Below, piece after piece: positions 1-7,665 of a stretch of 64,000 nucleotides of DNA (positions are counted from its first letter, which is position 1; every line of letters begins with the position of its first letter). A model generated the notes under the pieces. The model had not been told where the DNA came from and ran no database searches. It worked only from the letters and a program-made list of their open reading frames with translations. Source of the stretch: Bacteroidota bacterium (GTDB lineage Bacteria; Chlamydiota; Chlamydiia; Chlamydiales; FEN-1388); assembly GCA_013285825.1 (NCBI GenBank), contig JABDGV010000007.1, positions 1 to 64,000 on the forward strand. Direction: 5' to 3'. Position numbers and translations under genes: made by a program.

Positions 1-1
1 A

Positions 2-625
2 GGCGAAAGAGGCCATAAAGGTCATAAGGGTAAAGAGGGTAAAAAGGGTAAAGAAGGCCATCGAGGCCATCGAGGTAAGAAGGGTGATCGAAGCCATGAT
101 CGCGGCGAGCAAGGTAAAAGAGGCCATCGCGGCTTTACAGGTTTGCCAGGAGGCCCTACAGGCGCACAGGGCGCTCAAGGAGCATTCGGAATTGGCAATT
201 TTATCTCTGCCGTTACAGACTTTACGTTTGTTAATGACGGTGCTGCAGGTTCAATAACAGCCGGCAACAATATACTTTCCTTTACCATTCTCGATAGCAG
301 CGGCATGACATTTGCTCCTGCTACCGGCGTATTTACCTCCAATGCTGGCCCAGGATATTATGAAGTAATCTATGGAGCAAATTGGACCCCAGATACAGCC
401 TTTCTGGTATTGTTTGTTGACGGGGTAGAAGTCCCCCTCAAAGCGAGCCAGTTGACTATAGCTCCATCTGCTCATGACTATGCGTCGGAAGCAATAATTG
501 TTCAGTCACTTGCAACTAATCCGACTTTCTCGCTTGGAAATTCAGGTGCAGCAGGTTCAAACATGCTTTTAGCAGGTACTGGCAGCAACTCAAGTGCCTT
601 TATCTCAATTAAGAAAATACAATAG
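2..625 (+). CDS. Collagen-like surface protein, 5' end outside the window
   Basis: The frame is open from base 2, so the start codon lies upstream of the window and only the last 207 codons are seen. The visible part begins with about 45 residues of Gly-X-Y repeats rich in His, Lys, Arg and Asp (GHKGHKGKEG type), with one Gly replaced by Ser (GDRSHDRG), then GLPGGPTGAQGAQG and a 145-residue globular C-terminal domain rich in beta-prone residues. By layout this end domain is a BclA/C1q-like trimerisation head, as in the two neighbouring genes, but its sequence is clearly different from theirs. Likely role is a trimeric, secreted or surface-exposed fibre. A strong terminator follows at 661. Family assignment is confident, exact function is not known. 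Confidence 0.85.
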   Translation, partial: GERGHKGHKGKEGKKGKEGHRGHRGKKGDRSHDRGEQGKRGHRGFTGLPGGPTGAQGAQGAFGIGNFISAVTDFTFVNDGAAGSITAGNNILSFTILDSSGMTFAPATGVFTSNAGPGYYEVIYGANWTPDTAFLVLFVDGVEVPLKASQLTIAPSAHDYASEAIIVQSLATNPTFSLGNSGAAGSNMLLAGTGSNSSAFISIKKIQ

Positions 626-660
626 GTTTTGTGTTTTAGTTCTTTGAGATATGTAACTCT

Positions 661-704
661 GAAGCGTCCGCTGATCTAATCGGTCAACGGACGCTTCTTC
701 TTTT
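661..704 (+). terminator. Rho-independent terminator after the first collagen-like gene
   Basis: A perfect 10-bp stem (GAAGCGTCCG at 661-670 with CGGACGCTTC at 688-697) encloses a 17-nt loop and is followed by TTCTTTT. It lies 35 bp after the stop codon at 625 and separates this gene from the next collagen-like gene. Confidence 0.85.
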
Positions 705-848
705 ATCAACTCATAAAAAAAATTATACCTCCCCTCTACTTCCCTGGCGATTGAATATCGCGGTTCGTCATGCTGTTTCAAAACCGTACTGGACTTAATT
801 AAAATTTTAAATAGAATGAAAAAAATCTTAAGCAAGATGACGGTAACA

Positions 849-1790
849 ATGAATACATATCGAATTGCATTGAAAGGTTTGTTCTTTATTTTGCTGACAA
901 TGGGCAGCACTACATTCGCCTATGAACCGATTCAGCCAGACATGTTGATGATGAAAGGGCATAGTAGTAGCAGTAGCAGCAGTAGTAGCAGTAGTGAGCG
1001 TGGCCCTAGGGGTCCTAGAGGACCTAAAGGTAAGAAAGGCGATAAGGGTGATCGAGGGTCTAACGGTCCAAAGGGTAATCAAGGTGATCGCGGTCATAAG
1101 GGTAAGAGCCCTAAGGGTGATCGAGGTCATCGAGGCAAAGAAGGTAATCGAGGTAAAAAAGGTCACAAAGGTTCCAGAGGATCACGGGGATATATTGGTC
1201 TAGGGATAGAAGGACCCCAGGGTCCACAGGGTCCGGCGGGCGCAACAGGCGCGGCGGGACCAACAGGCCCAACGGGTGCGGGTGGTGGAACTGGTGCAAC
1301 TGGTGCAACGGGTGCAAGCCCGACAGGTGCTACGGGTGCGGCGGGTGCGACGGGAGCAAATGGTGGAGTACTCGACTTTGCAGATTATTTTGCGTTAATG
1401 CCTGGCGACAACTCTGCAACCGTTGCAGTAGGTACCCCTGTAGAGTTTCCTCAAGACGGACCTAACGCTGGTGTTGGAATCACCCGTCTCACTAATTATA
1501 CATTTAATTTGGCTGCTGTTGGTACCTATCAGATCCTATTTCAAGTAAGTGTGGATGAAGCGGGCCAATTGGCTGTAGCTTTTGGGGGATTGGAAGTACC
1601 ACAAACAGTCGTTGGGCGAGCAACAGGTACTAGCCAGATTGTAGGGCAGTGTTATGTGACTACCACAGTTGCTGATACAGTACTCAGTATTATAAATGCT
1701 CCAGGGAATAGTACAGCGCTAACTATTACCCCAACCGCTGGAGGACAAAATCCTGTTTCCGCGCATCTTGTTATTATACGGGTCCTGTAA
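849..1790 (+). CDS. Collagen-like secreted protein with poly-Ser and BclA/C1q-like head
   Basis: Layout from the N-terminus: a Sec signal peptide (MNTYRIALKGLF... ending TTFA), a short linker, 11 consecutive Ser, a charged Gly-X-Y block (GPRGPKGKKGDKGDRG style, with one interruption at KSPKG), a neutral Gly-X-Y block of GPQGP, GPTGP and GATGA units, then a beta-rich head of about 140 residues ending HLVIIRVL. The head aligns along its length with the next gene (DFADYFALMPGDN / DFADFYAIMPTDN; VVGRATGT; NLAA.GTYQ..FQVS). I chose ATG 849 because sequence from about 830 onward aligns with the region around the start of the next gene; an in-frame ATG at 816 adds 11 residues and cannot be excluded. 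Likely a trimeric surface fibre or adhesin; amoeba-associated bacteria and viruses often carry such proteins. Confidence 0.85.
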   Translation: MNTYRIALKGLFFILLTMGSTTFAYEPIQPDMLMMKGHSSSSSSSSSSSERGPRGPRGPKGKKGDKGDRGSNGPKGNQGDRGHKGKSPKGDRGHRGKEGNRGKKGHKGSRGSRGYIGLGIEGPQGPQGPAGATGAAGPTGPTGAGGGTGATGATGASPTGATGAAGATGANGGVLDFADYFALMPGDNSATVAVGTPVEFPQDGPNAGVGITRLTNYTFNLAAVGTYQILFQVSVDEAGQLAVAFGGLEVPQTVVGRATGTSQIVGQCYVTTTVADTVLSIINAPGNSTALTITPTAGGQNPVSAHLVIIRVL

Positions 1791-1823
1791 ATGAGAATAT
1801 TCGCAAGGATGAGGAGTAGATAA

Positions 1824-2792
1824 ATGAGTACATGTCGAATTGCAATGAAAAGTTTGTTCTTAATTTTGCTGTCCATGGCCAGCACTACATTCGCGTATGA
1901 ACCGAATCAGACAAATATGCTCGTGACAAAAGAGCATAGTAGCAGCAGTAGCAGCAGCAGTAGTAGTGAAACCAGTAAGCGAGGCCCTAGAGGTCATAAA
2001 GGCAAAAAAGGCGAAAAAGGTGATAAAGGCCCTCGCGGTCATAAAGGCCACAAAGGTGATCGAGGTCATCAAGGCCCTCGCGGTCATAAGGGTGACAAGG
2101 GTGATCGAGGTCATCACGGCAAGGAAGGCCATCGTGGACATAGAGGCAAAAAAGGTTCTAGAGGACCACAGGGATTAATTGGCGTTGGTTTACAGGGACC
2201 CCAGGGAATACCAGGTTTGGCTGGTGCAATCGGTCCGGCCGGTGCGGCTGGTCCGGCTGGTGGCGCGACTGGCGCAACCGGTGCGAGTGGCGCAACTGGT
2301 GCGACTGGCGCAACCGGTGCGACTGGTGCTACTGGAACTGGTGGAGTAATCGACTTTGCAGATTTTTATGCGATAATGCCTACTGACAACCCTGCTGCGA
2401 GCCATTTCGTTGATGCAGGTACCGATGTGGAGTTTCCGCATGCTGGACCCGCTGCCGCTGGTACAGGAATCACCGCTTTCTCTAATACTGAATTTAATTT
2501 GGCTGCCATTGGTACCTATCAGGTCCTCTTTCAAGTAAGTGTATCTACATCAGGACAGCTGGTATTAGCCCTGGATTCTGGAGCAGGATTAGCAGAGCTA
2601 GCATATACAGTCGTTGGGCGGGCAACCGGCACTAATCAGATTGTAGGTATGGCTTTAGTGACTACCACAGTTATTAATTCAAAACTCGCTGTTCAAAATC
2701 CTACAGGAAGTGCAGTATCGCTCATTGTTACCCCAGATGCTGGAGGGGTAGACCCTGTTTCCGCACATCTTGTTATTATGCGGATCCAGTAA
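1824..2792 (+). CDS. Collagen-like secreted protein, paralogue of the preceding gene
   Basis: Tandem paralogue of the gene ending at 1790, 33 bp downstream and probably co-transcribed. The start has a strong ribosome-binding site (AAGGATGAGGAG). Order of parts: signal peptide (MSTCRIAMKSLF... TTFA), 10 Ser, a charged Gly-X-Y block of GHKGDRGHQG units without obvious interruptions, a GATGATGA block, and a beta-rich BclA/C1q-like head of about 150 residues ending HLVIMRIQ. Signal peptide and head are much better conserved between the paralogues than the collagen blocks, which differ in unit order. The Gly-X-Y block carries many basic residues, unusual beside the uncharged BclA collagen. Function inferred: surface fibre. 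Confidence 0.87.
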   Translation: MSTCRIAMKSLFLILLSMASTTFAYEPNQTNMLVTKEHSSSSSSSSSSETSKRGPRGHKGKKGEKGDKGPRGHKGHKGDRGHQGPRGHKGDKGDRGHHGKEGHRGHRGKKGSRGPQGLIGVGLQGPQGIPGLAGAIGPAGAAGPAGGATGATGASGATGATGATGATGATGTGGVIDFADFYAIMPTDNPAASHFVDAGTDVEFPHAGPAAAGTGITAFSNTEFNLAAIGTYQVLFQVSVSTSGQLVLALDSGAGLAELAYTVVGRATGTNQIVGMALVTTTVINSKLAVQNPTGSAVSLIVTPDAGGVDPVSAHLVIMRIQ

Positions 2793-2825
2793 ACTAAAAA
2801 AGTATTTGTTAAGAAATGTCTGAAT

Positions 2826-2852
2826 GATGTCGCACCTTAATGGTGCGACATC
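2826..2852 (+). terminator. Hairpin terminator after the collagen-like cluster
   Basis: Perfect 11-bp inverted repeat (GATGTCGCACC / GGTGCGACATC) with a 5-nt loop, 33 bp after the stop at 2792. The following T-tract is weak (TTATCT), so termination is inferred mainly from the stem and position. Confidence 0.65.
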
Positions 2853-2930
2853 TTATCTCCCACCCTTTTGCCCATTTAAACCAGCAATAAGAACTATCAA
2901 CAATCTCCTTCGATTTCTCTAATGAGAATG

Positions 2931-2974
2931 CCTATCCTGCCCGCCGTAGATGAATCCTGCTAGCGCAGCGGATC
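2931..2974. repeat. Dispersed intergenic repeat, copy 1
   Basis: Contains CCTATCCTGCCCGCCGTAG, then ATCCTGCTAGCGCAGCGGATC. The same unit recurs at 57072-57118 and, shortened, at 61181-61210, always between genes. No coding potential seen. The rest of the 304-bp gap 2793-3096 holds only the collagen terminator, this repeat, a 16-bp tandem repeat and the terminator of the minus-strand gene. Confidence 0.7.
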
Positions 2975-3001
2975 AAAGTTAAATTTGTTAGGAAGTTCAA
3001 A

Positions 3002-3049
3002 AGCTAAGGAAGAGAAGAGCTAAGGAAGAGAAGAGCTAATGAAGAAAAG
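3002..3049. repeat. 16-bp tandem repeat, three copies
   Basis: Unit AGCTAAGGAAGAGAAG occurs twice exactly and a third time with two differences (AGCTAATGAAGAAAAG). It lies just outside a minus-strand terminator and overlaps its A-run by a few bases. No function is evident. Confidence 0.7.
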
Positions 3050-3088
3050 CCCTTTGCAAGATTTCGGCATCAGATCTTTGCAAAAGGC
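3042..3088 (-). terminator. Rho-independent terminator for the minus-strand gene at 3097
   Basis: On the minus strand, GCCTTTTGCAAAGAT pairs with ATCTTGCAAAGGGC (one bulge), followed directly by TTTTCTT. It begins about 9 bp after the stop codon of the gene ending at 3097. Confidence 0.75.
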
Positions 3089-3096
3089 TCTAGAAA

Positions 3097-3711
3097 CTAA
3101 GGAGTTTTGGGAGTTTCATCATTGATCTCGAACGTGCCGGTGAATTTGTTGAAATGGCTCAACAAATGCCCCTTTACACGATCAACAACGGTTAAGACAT
3201 AGAGTCTTCGGCCGTGAATGAAGGCTTTTGATTTGGTCACAATCTCTGGACTTTCAAGCATAAAATCAAGAGCTAGAGAGGATTGAAACATCCCCTGACT
3301 CGAGTCTACCAACTTATTCTTTTCATTCCCCATTAGCATCTCTTTCTGAACACCTTCGAGTAAAGACTGCTGGTTAGACATATCATACCCTTCAGGATAC
3401 TCAATAACCGAGATCATAAAAGTAGCGCCTGATTTGGACTGGGAAAGATAAAGATCATACTTCATCATCCCTTGAGCCGCAGGAAGCGGTACGCTCTCTT
3501 CTGCATGTTGCGGGGTTGTAGGAAGTAGAACTTTGAAGGCGGGTTTGACCGATACATACTCCTTCCAATCAATATCTTCAGGAGGAAGTGTTGGATCCTG
3601 CATCGATATCGTGGGAGAAGTGACAAAAGCGCTTGGCCTAAAGAGGTAGTACAAAGTAGCACTCATCAATGCCACAAATAAGATTAAGATAATCCTTGGT
3701 TTGGTCATCAT
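3097..3711 (-). CDS. Conserved hypothetical protein with N-terminal membrane anchor, PsbP-like fold possible
   Basis: A 204-residue protein beginning MMTKPRIILILFVALM, a hydrophobic segment (residues about 6-24) that looks like an uncleaved anchor or signal peptide. The rest is soluble, with alternating beta-type segments (FKVLLPTTP, ATFMISVIEYP, SLALDFMLESP, RLYVLTVVD) and a closing FTGTFEI. This pattern (FxVxLP... followed by HGRRLYVL and FxGTF) resembles the PsbP/DUF1795-like fold of small exported bacterial proteins; this is an impression from pattern only. It sits alone between a terminator and the kinase cluster, transcribed in the same direction as the kinases but 47 bp downstream. Function unknown; envelope location is likely. 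Confidence 0.7.
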   Translation of the reverse strand: MMTKPRIILILFVALMSATLYYLFRPSAFVTSPTISMQDPTLPPEDIDWKEYVSVKPAFKVLLPTTPQHAEESVPLPAAQGMMKYDLYLSQSKSGATFMISVIEYPEGYDMSNQQSLLEGVQKEMLMGNEKNKLVDSSQGMFQSSLALDFMLESPEIVTKSKAFIHGRRLYVLTVVDRVKGHLLSHFNKFTGTFEINDETPKTP

Positions 3712-3758
3712 AGCTCTTCTTAAATCCTTATCAAGTAATTTTTATCCTAGCAGAATTT

Positions 3759-5066
3759 TCATAATTTATCATAGATAACATTCATCGCATTTGCAGCATC
3801 TCGCGCAGTCCCTCGTTTTTTCGGATCAAGGTCGAGCAATTTCAGCATAATTGAAAGGAACTGTCCCTGCTGTGTCTTGGCTATTTTCTTCACCTCTTTT
3901 CTAACTGGATTGGTGTACTTTTCAAGAAGCTTAACATGCTCGTTATAACGGCTTTTCAATGATCCCTGAGTTGATCTAAAGAGCTTCTTTTCTCCCCATG
4001 GATTAGTCTTGCCATAATACAGTTTCCAAAGCACACAGCCGAGAGCAAAAACATCTGTACGGACATAGTCATAGTCATGCATTTTTTCACGAAAAAAGCC
4101 TTCTGGAGCAAGATAAGCGGAGTTTCCTTGCACTCGACTGTTCTTAAGGTCTTTATAAGCCCTTGCAAAACCAAAATCAGAAACAACTGCTGTTATTTCT
4201 CTGCCGTTTCCTTCACCCACGATATTAACTAGGTAGTTTTTTGTGTTTAAATCGCAATGTACATAACCATGTTCATGGATGTTGGCAACGCCATTAAAAA
4301 TATCTTTAGCAATTTTCACCCTCTCTTTAAAGGTCAATGAAAACCCTGATTCAATCAGTTCGTAAAGACCGCCTGGAGAATAAAGTGGAGTGACAATCCC
4401 ATAGCGATCATCCCCATATAAGAAAGAGATAGCCGAAAGAACGCCGTCAAGCCCCCGAAGGGCTCTCATACAATTAATTTCCTGTTTGATTCGCCTTTTA
4501 GATATTGCAAAAGCTACAACTTGAGGCGCTACAGGGCTATAGAGAATTGATTTGACAACGACCTTAAAAGTGCCAGCTCCTAAAAATTCGCTGCCCTTTT
4601 TCTTAAAGAGAATATAGACATTTCCTGTTTCAGGATCGCGCTCTACATCTTTAGGCAGGTCCCATCGAGATGCTGAAAAATAATTATCTTTTTGGCTAAG
4701 GAGTATTTGTTCAATAAATGTCGACAGCGCAAATGCCTCTGAAACATCAAGGTGAATGGATTTTTCTAGTGCTTTTAAATGGAGGGTCGCTTGGACAATC
4801 TTTAACAAATCATGCGATGCAAGCGTACGTGCTAATGATTCTATCTCAGCAAGAGTAAGACTATTATCTTGAAGTCCACTCTGGCCAATCTTCCTTACCC
4901 CTTCCCAATTACCAGTAAGGAGGGCAACTTTCAGGTCATCTAAAGGACTAAGAGACTTGTACTGCAGAACATGAACAGTTGCTGCTGGTACTTGAACAGC
5001 ACTTAAGGAAATAGAGGCTAATAGAGGTATAAACAGCATAGCTTTATAGTTGGTAATAAAGTTCAT
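3759..5066 (-). CDS. Exported eukaryotic-type protein kinase, paralogue A, WNK-like lysine position
   Basis: Last gene of three tandem paralogues. An apparent signal peptide (residues 1-28, LLASISLSAVQVPAA) leads into an approximately 130-residue helical region, then a kinase domain from about residue 160: glycine loop GAGTFK (163-168), beta3 VAFA (184-187, no Lys at the usual place), alphaC Glu in KQEI (about 196), catalytic loop HCDLNTKN (270-277, Cys instead of the usual Arg before Asp), DFG (297-299) and APE (320-322). The Lys of the glycine loop occupies the place used by WNK kinases. The start used here overlaps the previous gene by 23 bp; ATG at 5039 would match paralogue lengths but leaves an uncharged n-region. 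Catalytic residues are otherwise present, so activity is possible. Target and location are inferred (outside the cytoplasm). Confidence 0.85.
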   Translation of the reverse strand: MNFITNYKAMLFIPLLASISLSAVQVPAATVHVLQYKSLSPLDDLKVALLTGNWEGVRKIGQSGLQDNSLTLAEIESLARTLASHDLLKIVQATLHLKALEKSIHLDVSEAFALSTFIEQILLSQKDNYFSASRWDLPKDVERDPETGNVYILFKKKGSEFLGAGTFKVVVKSILYSPVAPQVVAFAISKRRIKQEINCMRALRGLDGVLSAISFLYGDDRYGIVTPLYSPGGLYELIESGFSLTFKERVKIAKDIFNGVANIHEHGYVHCDLNTKNYLVNIVGEGNGREITAVVSDFGFARAYKDLKNSRVQGNSAYLAPEGFFREKMHDYDYVRTDVFALGCVLWKLYYGKTNPWGEKKLFRSTQGSLKSRYNEHVKLLEKYTNPVRKEVKKIAKTQQGQFLSIMLKLLDLDPKKRGTARDAANAMNVIYDKL

Positions 5067-6324
5067 TCATTGAAGTTGCAGCCTCACGTGCTGTCCCCCT
5101 CTTTTTAGGATCAAGTTCAAGTAATTTCAGCATAATAGAAAGAAACTGCCCCTTTGAAGTAGTAGCAATTGACTTACACTCATTTCGTACAGGACGAGTA
5201 TACTTTTCTTGAAGCTTTACCTGCGCATCACGCCGGCTTTTTAAAGATCCATGAGTCGATTTAAAATAACCTTTTGCACCCCAGGGATTTGTCTCGTCAA
5301 AATAGAGCTTCCAGAGTACACAGCCCATAGCATACATATCCGTTCGGACATAGTCATATCCATGCATTTTAGATTGAAAAAAACCTTCAGGAGCAACGTA
5401 GATGTAGTTTCCTTGTGCTCGCATATTGGAAAGATCTTTATACAATCTAGCGGTACCTAAATCTGAAACAACTGCTGAAACCACCCTCGAGTTTCCTTTA
5501 GAGACAATACGGACTAGGAAGTTTCTTGAGTTCAAATCACGATGCACATAGCCCATTTCATGGATATTGGCAACTCCTGTCAAAATATCCCGGGCAATTC
5601 CCACCTTCTCTTTGAAGGATAAAGAGAAACCAGATGCAATCAGTTCTTTAAGACCGCCAGGAGAATAAAGGGGTGAAACAATCCCATAGCGATTATCCCC
5701 ATATAAGAAAGATATAGCCGAAAGAACACCCTCAAGACCACGAAGGGCACGCATAGCCTCGATTTCATGATTAATCGGCCTCTTAGAGATAGCTAGAGCT
5801 ATAACTTGCGGGGCTGCAGAATCATAAAGAATTGACTTGGTAACAACCTTAAAGACACCCTCACCTAAAAAATCGCTGCCCTTTTTATTAAAAAGTATAA
5901 AAACAAAACCTGTTTCAGGATCGCGTTCAACGTCTTTTGGAAGGTTAAAACGAGATGCAGAAAAAAAAGACCCTTTTTTACCTTTAAGTATTGTTTCGAT
6001 AAAAGTTGAGAGTGCAAATGCGTCAGATACATCAAAATGAATCGAGTCGTGTAGACCCTTTAAATTGGCTGTCGAATGAACTATAGTTAACAAATCTTGA
6101 GATGCAACTGTACGTGCTAGCGATTCAATTTCAGCAAGTGTAAGACTTTTATCGTTAAGCCCCTGTTGACCTATCTTCTTAACTTTTTCCCAATTGCCAG
6201 AAAGAAGAGCCTCTTTTAGGGCATCTATTTGACTTGGGGATTTATGCTGAAGTACATAAGAATTTGGTGCATGAACCTGAAGAGCACCTAATGAAATAGA
6301 GACAAAAAGAGGTATAAAGAGCAT
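5044..6324 (-). CDS. Exported eukaryotic-type protein kinase, paralogue B, WNK-like lysine position
   Basis: Middle paralogue, 426 residues. It starts with a short hydrophobic leader (MLFIPLFVSISLGALQVHA) that lacks a basic residue, so export is likely but not certain. Kinase signatures: GEGVFK (154-159), beta3 region IALA (175-178, no Lys), alphaC Glu (HEIEAM), intact HRDLNSRN (261-268), DLG (288-290) and APE. This copy has the most complete catalytic loop of the three. The N-terminal 130 residues align with both neighbours (SGNWE.VKKIG, LTLAEIESLAR, DAFALSTFIE). Its last 23 bp overlap the start chosen for paralogue A, so translation may be coupled. A kinase fold is clear; substrate unknown. 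Confidence 0.87.
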   Translation of the reverse strand: MLFIPLFVSISLGALQVHAPNSYVLQHKSPSQIDALKEALLSGNWEKVKKIGQQGLNDKSLTLAEIESLARTVASQDLLTIVHSTANLKGLHDSIHFDVSDAFALSTFIETILKGKKGSFFSASRFNLPKDVERDPETGFVFILFNKKGSDFLGEGVFKVVTKSILYDSAAPQVIALAISKRPINHEIEAMRALRGLEGVLSAISFLYGDNRYGIVSPLYSPGGLKELIASGFSLSFKEKVGIARDILTGVANIHEMGYVHRDLNSRNFLVRIVSKGNSRVVSAVVSDLGTARLYKDLSNMRAQGNYIYVAPEGFFQSKMHGYDYVRTDMYAMGCVLWKLYFDETNPWGAKGYFKSTHGSLKSRRDAQVKLQEKYTRPVRNECKSIATTSKGQFLSIMLKLLELDPKKRGTAREAATSMNELYYQL

Positions 6325-6365
6325 GGCATTTTGCTATATCACCAAGCAGCAACCATAAAGAAATT

Positions 6366-7652
6366 TCACAATTTAGAATATATGTCATTCATCGCATTTG
6401 CAGCTTCTCGCGCGGTCCCTCTCTTTTTAGGATTAAATTGGAGCAATTTAAGCACTATCGAAAGAAACTGACCCTTTGGGGTATTGGCTATTTTTTTTAT
6501 CTCTTTTCTAACAGGATCCGTGTATTTTTCAAGAAGTCGAACATGCTCTTTGTACCGGCTATCTAAAGATCCATTCGTTGATTTAAAGAGGCACTTTTCT
6601 CCCCAGGGATTGCCCTCTTCAAAATAGAGTTTCCAGAGGACGCAGCCGACAGCATATACATCAGAGCGTACATAGTCTTCGCCATGCATTTTTTCTCTAT
6701 AAAATCCTTCAGGAGCAAGATAGGTGCAGTTTCCCTGTACGCGAGTATTAGTAATACCTTTATAAGGCCTTGAAAAACCAAAATCGGAAACAACAGCTGA
6801 AACAGTTCTCCCATGGCCTCGGTCTTTAATATTTACAAGATAGTTTCTTGCACCAAGATCAAGATGTACATAGCCATGTTCATGGATATTGGCAACACCT
6901 GTCAATATATCTTGGGCGATTTTCACTTTCTCTTTAAAGCTGAAATCAAAATCAGCTTCAATCAATTCGTTGAGTCCGCCTGGAGAATAAATCGGTGTGA
7001 CAATGCCCCAGCGATTATCCCCATATAGGAAGGATATAGCTGATAGGACACCGTCAAGCCCTTGGAGCGCTTTCATCGCCTTAATTTCATTCTTAATAGG
7101 TCTTGTAGATATTGCCAAAGCAACAATTTGCGGCATTTGTCGGTTATAAAAAATTGCTTTACACACCTTTTTAAACTTTCCAGCGCCTAAAAAATTACTC
7201 CCCTTCATATCAAGGAGAATGAAGATATTTCCAGTTGCAGGATCGCGCTCAATCTCTCTGGGCAAGTCCCAGCTGGATTCTGTAAAAAAGTTGGATTTTT
7301 GCCCTGTCATCGTTGTTTCAATAAATGTCGAAAGAGCAAATGCGTCCGAGACATCAAGATGAACAGAGTTGTGTAGAGCTTTTAATCTGACAGTCGCTTG
7401 AACAATATTTAACAAATCTGAAGATAAAAGCGTGCGCGCTAAAGAGTCGATCTCTGCAAGCGAAATAGTTCTATCTTTAAGCCCCTTTTCACCTATCTTC
7501 TTCACTCGTTCCCAGTTGCCTGAAAGAAGAGCATCTTTAAGGTCATCAATGTGACTGTTGGACTTGAACTGGAGGACATAGGGACTTAAAGTAGGTGCTG
7601 TAATTTGAACAGCACCTAGCGTTGCAAAAGCAAAAAGCGGGAGGAATATCAT
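6366..7652 (-). CDS. Exported eukaryotic-type protein kinase, paralogue C, WNK-like lysine position
   Basis: First gene of the trio in transcription order, 428 residues, starting 13 bp after the stop of the SpoIID-type gene, so probably in one operon with it. Leader MIFLPLFAFATLGAVQITA suggests export. Kinase elements: GAGKFK (156-161), beta3 VALA (177-180), alphaC Glu in KNEI, catalytic loop HLDLGARN (263-270; Leu replaces Arg), DFG (290-292), APE. The Lys that follows beta3 in copies A and B (ISKR) is Thr here (ISTR), so it is not the conserved lysine. The N-terminal helical domain is shared with the other copies. Likely active given Asp and Asn of the catalytic loop and DFG; role inferred as host- or envelope-directed. 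Confidence 0.86.
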   Translation of the reverse strand: MIFLPLFAFATLGAVQITAPTLSPYVLQFKSNSHIDDLKDALLSGNWERVKKIGEKGLKDRTISLAEIDSLARTLLSSDLLNIVQATVRLKALHNSVHLDVSDAFALSTFIETTMTGQKSNFFTESSWDLPREIERDPATGNIFILLDMKGSNFLGAGKFKKVCKAIFYNRQMPQIVALAISTRPIKNEIKAMKALQGLDGVLSAISFLYGDNRWGIVTPIYSPGGLNELIEADFDFSFKEKVKIAQDILTGVANIHEHGYVHLDLGARNYLVNIKDRGHGRTVSAVVSDFGFSRPYKGITNTRVQGNCTYLAPEGFYREKMHGEDYVRSDVYAVGCVLWKLYFEEGNPWGEKCLFKSTNGSLDSRYKEHVRLLEKYTDPVRKEIKKIANTPKGQFLSIVLKLLQFNPKKRGTAREAANAMNDIYSKL

Positions 7653-7665
7653 AGAGGAATAAAGC

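Noticed and set aside
1..180. Regularly spaced short repeats suggesting a CRISPR or minisatellite
   Set aside because: The spacing is nine bases or less and in frame; it is the codon pattern of Gly-X-Y repeats.
963..995. Poly-Ser microsatellite as a phase-variation switch
   Set aside because: The unit is a trinucleotide, so slippage changes length but not frame; only length variation is plausible.
828..2534. Long open frames antisense and in other frames of the collagen genes, rich in Thr, Met and Ile or Ser and Thr
   Set aside because: They are by-products of the Gly-X-Y codon pattern and lack ribosome-binding sites and family features.
4497..4500. Lys190 of kinase A (ISKR) as the usual beta3 catalytic lysine
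   Set aside because: It is two residues out of register with VAxK and is Thr in paralogue C, while the glycine-loop Lys is kept in all copies.
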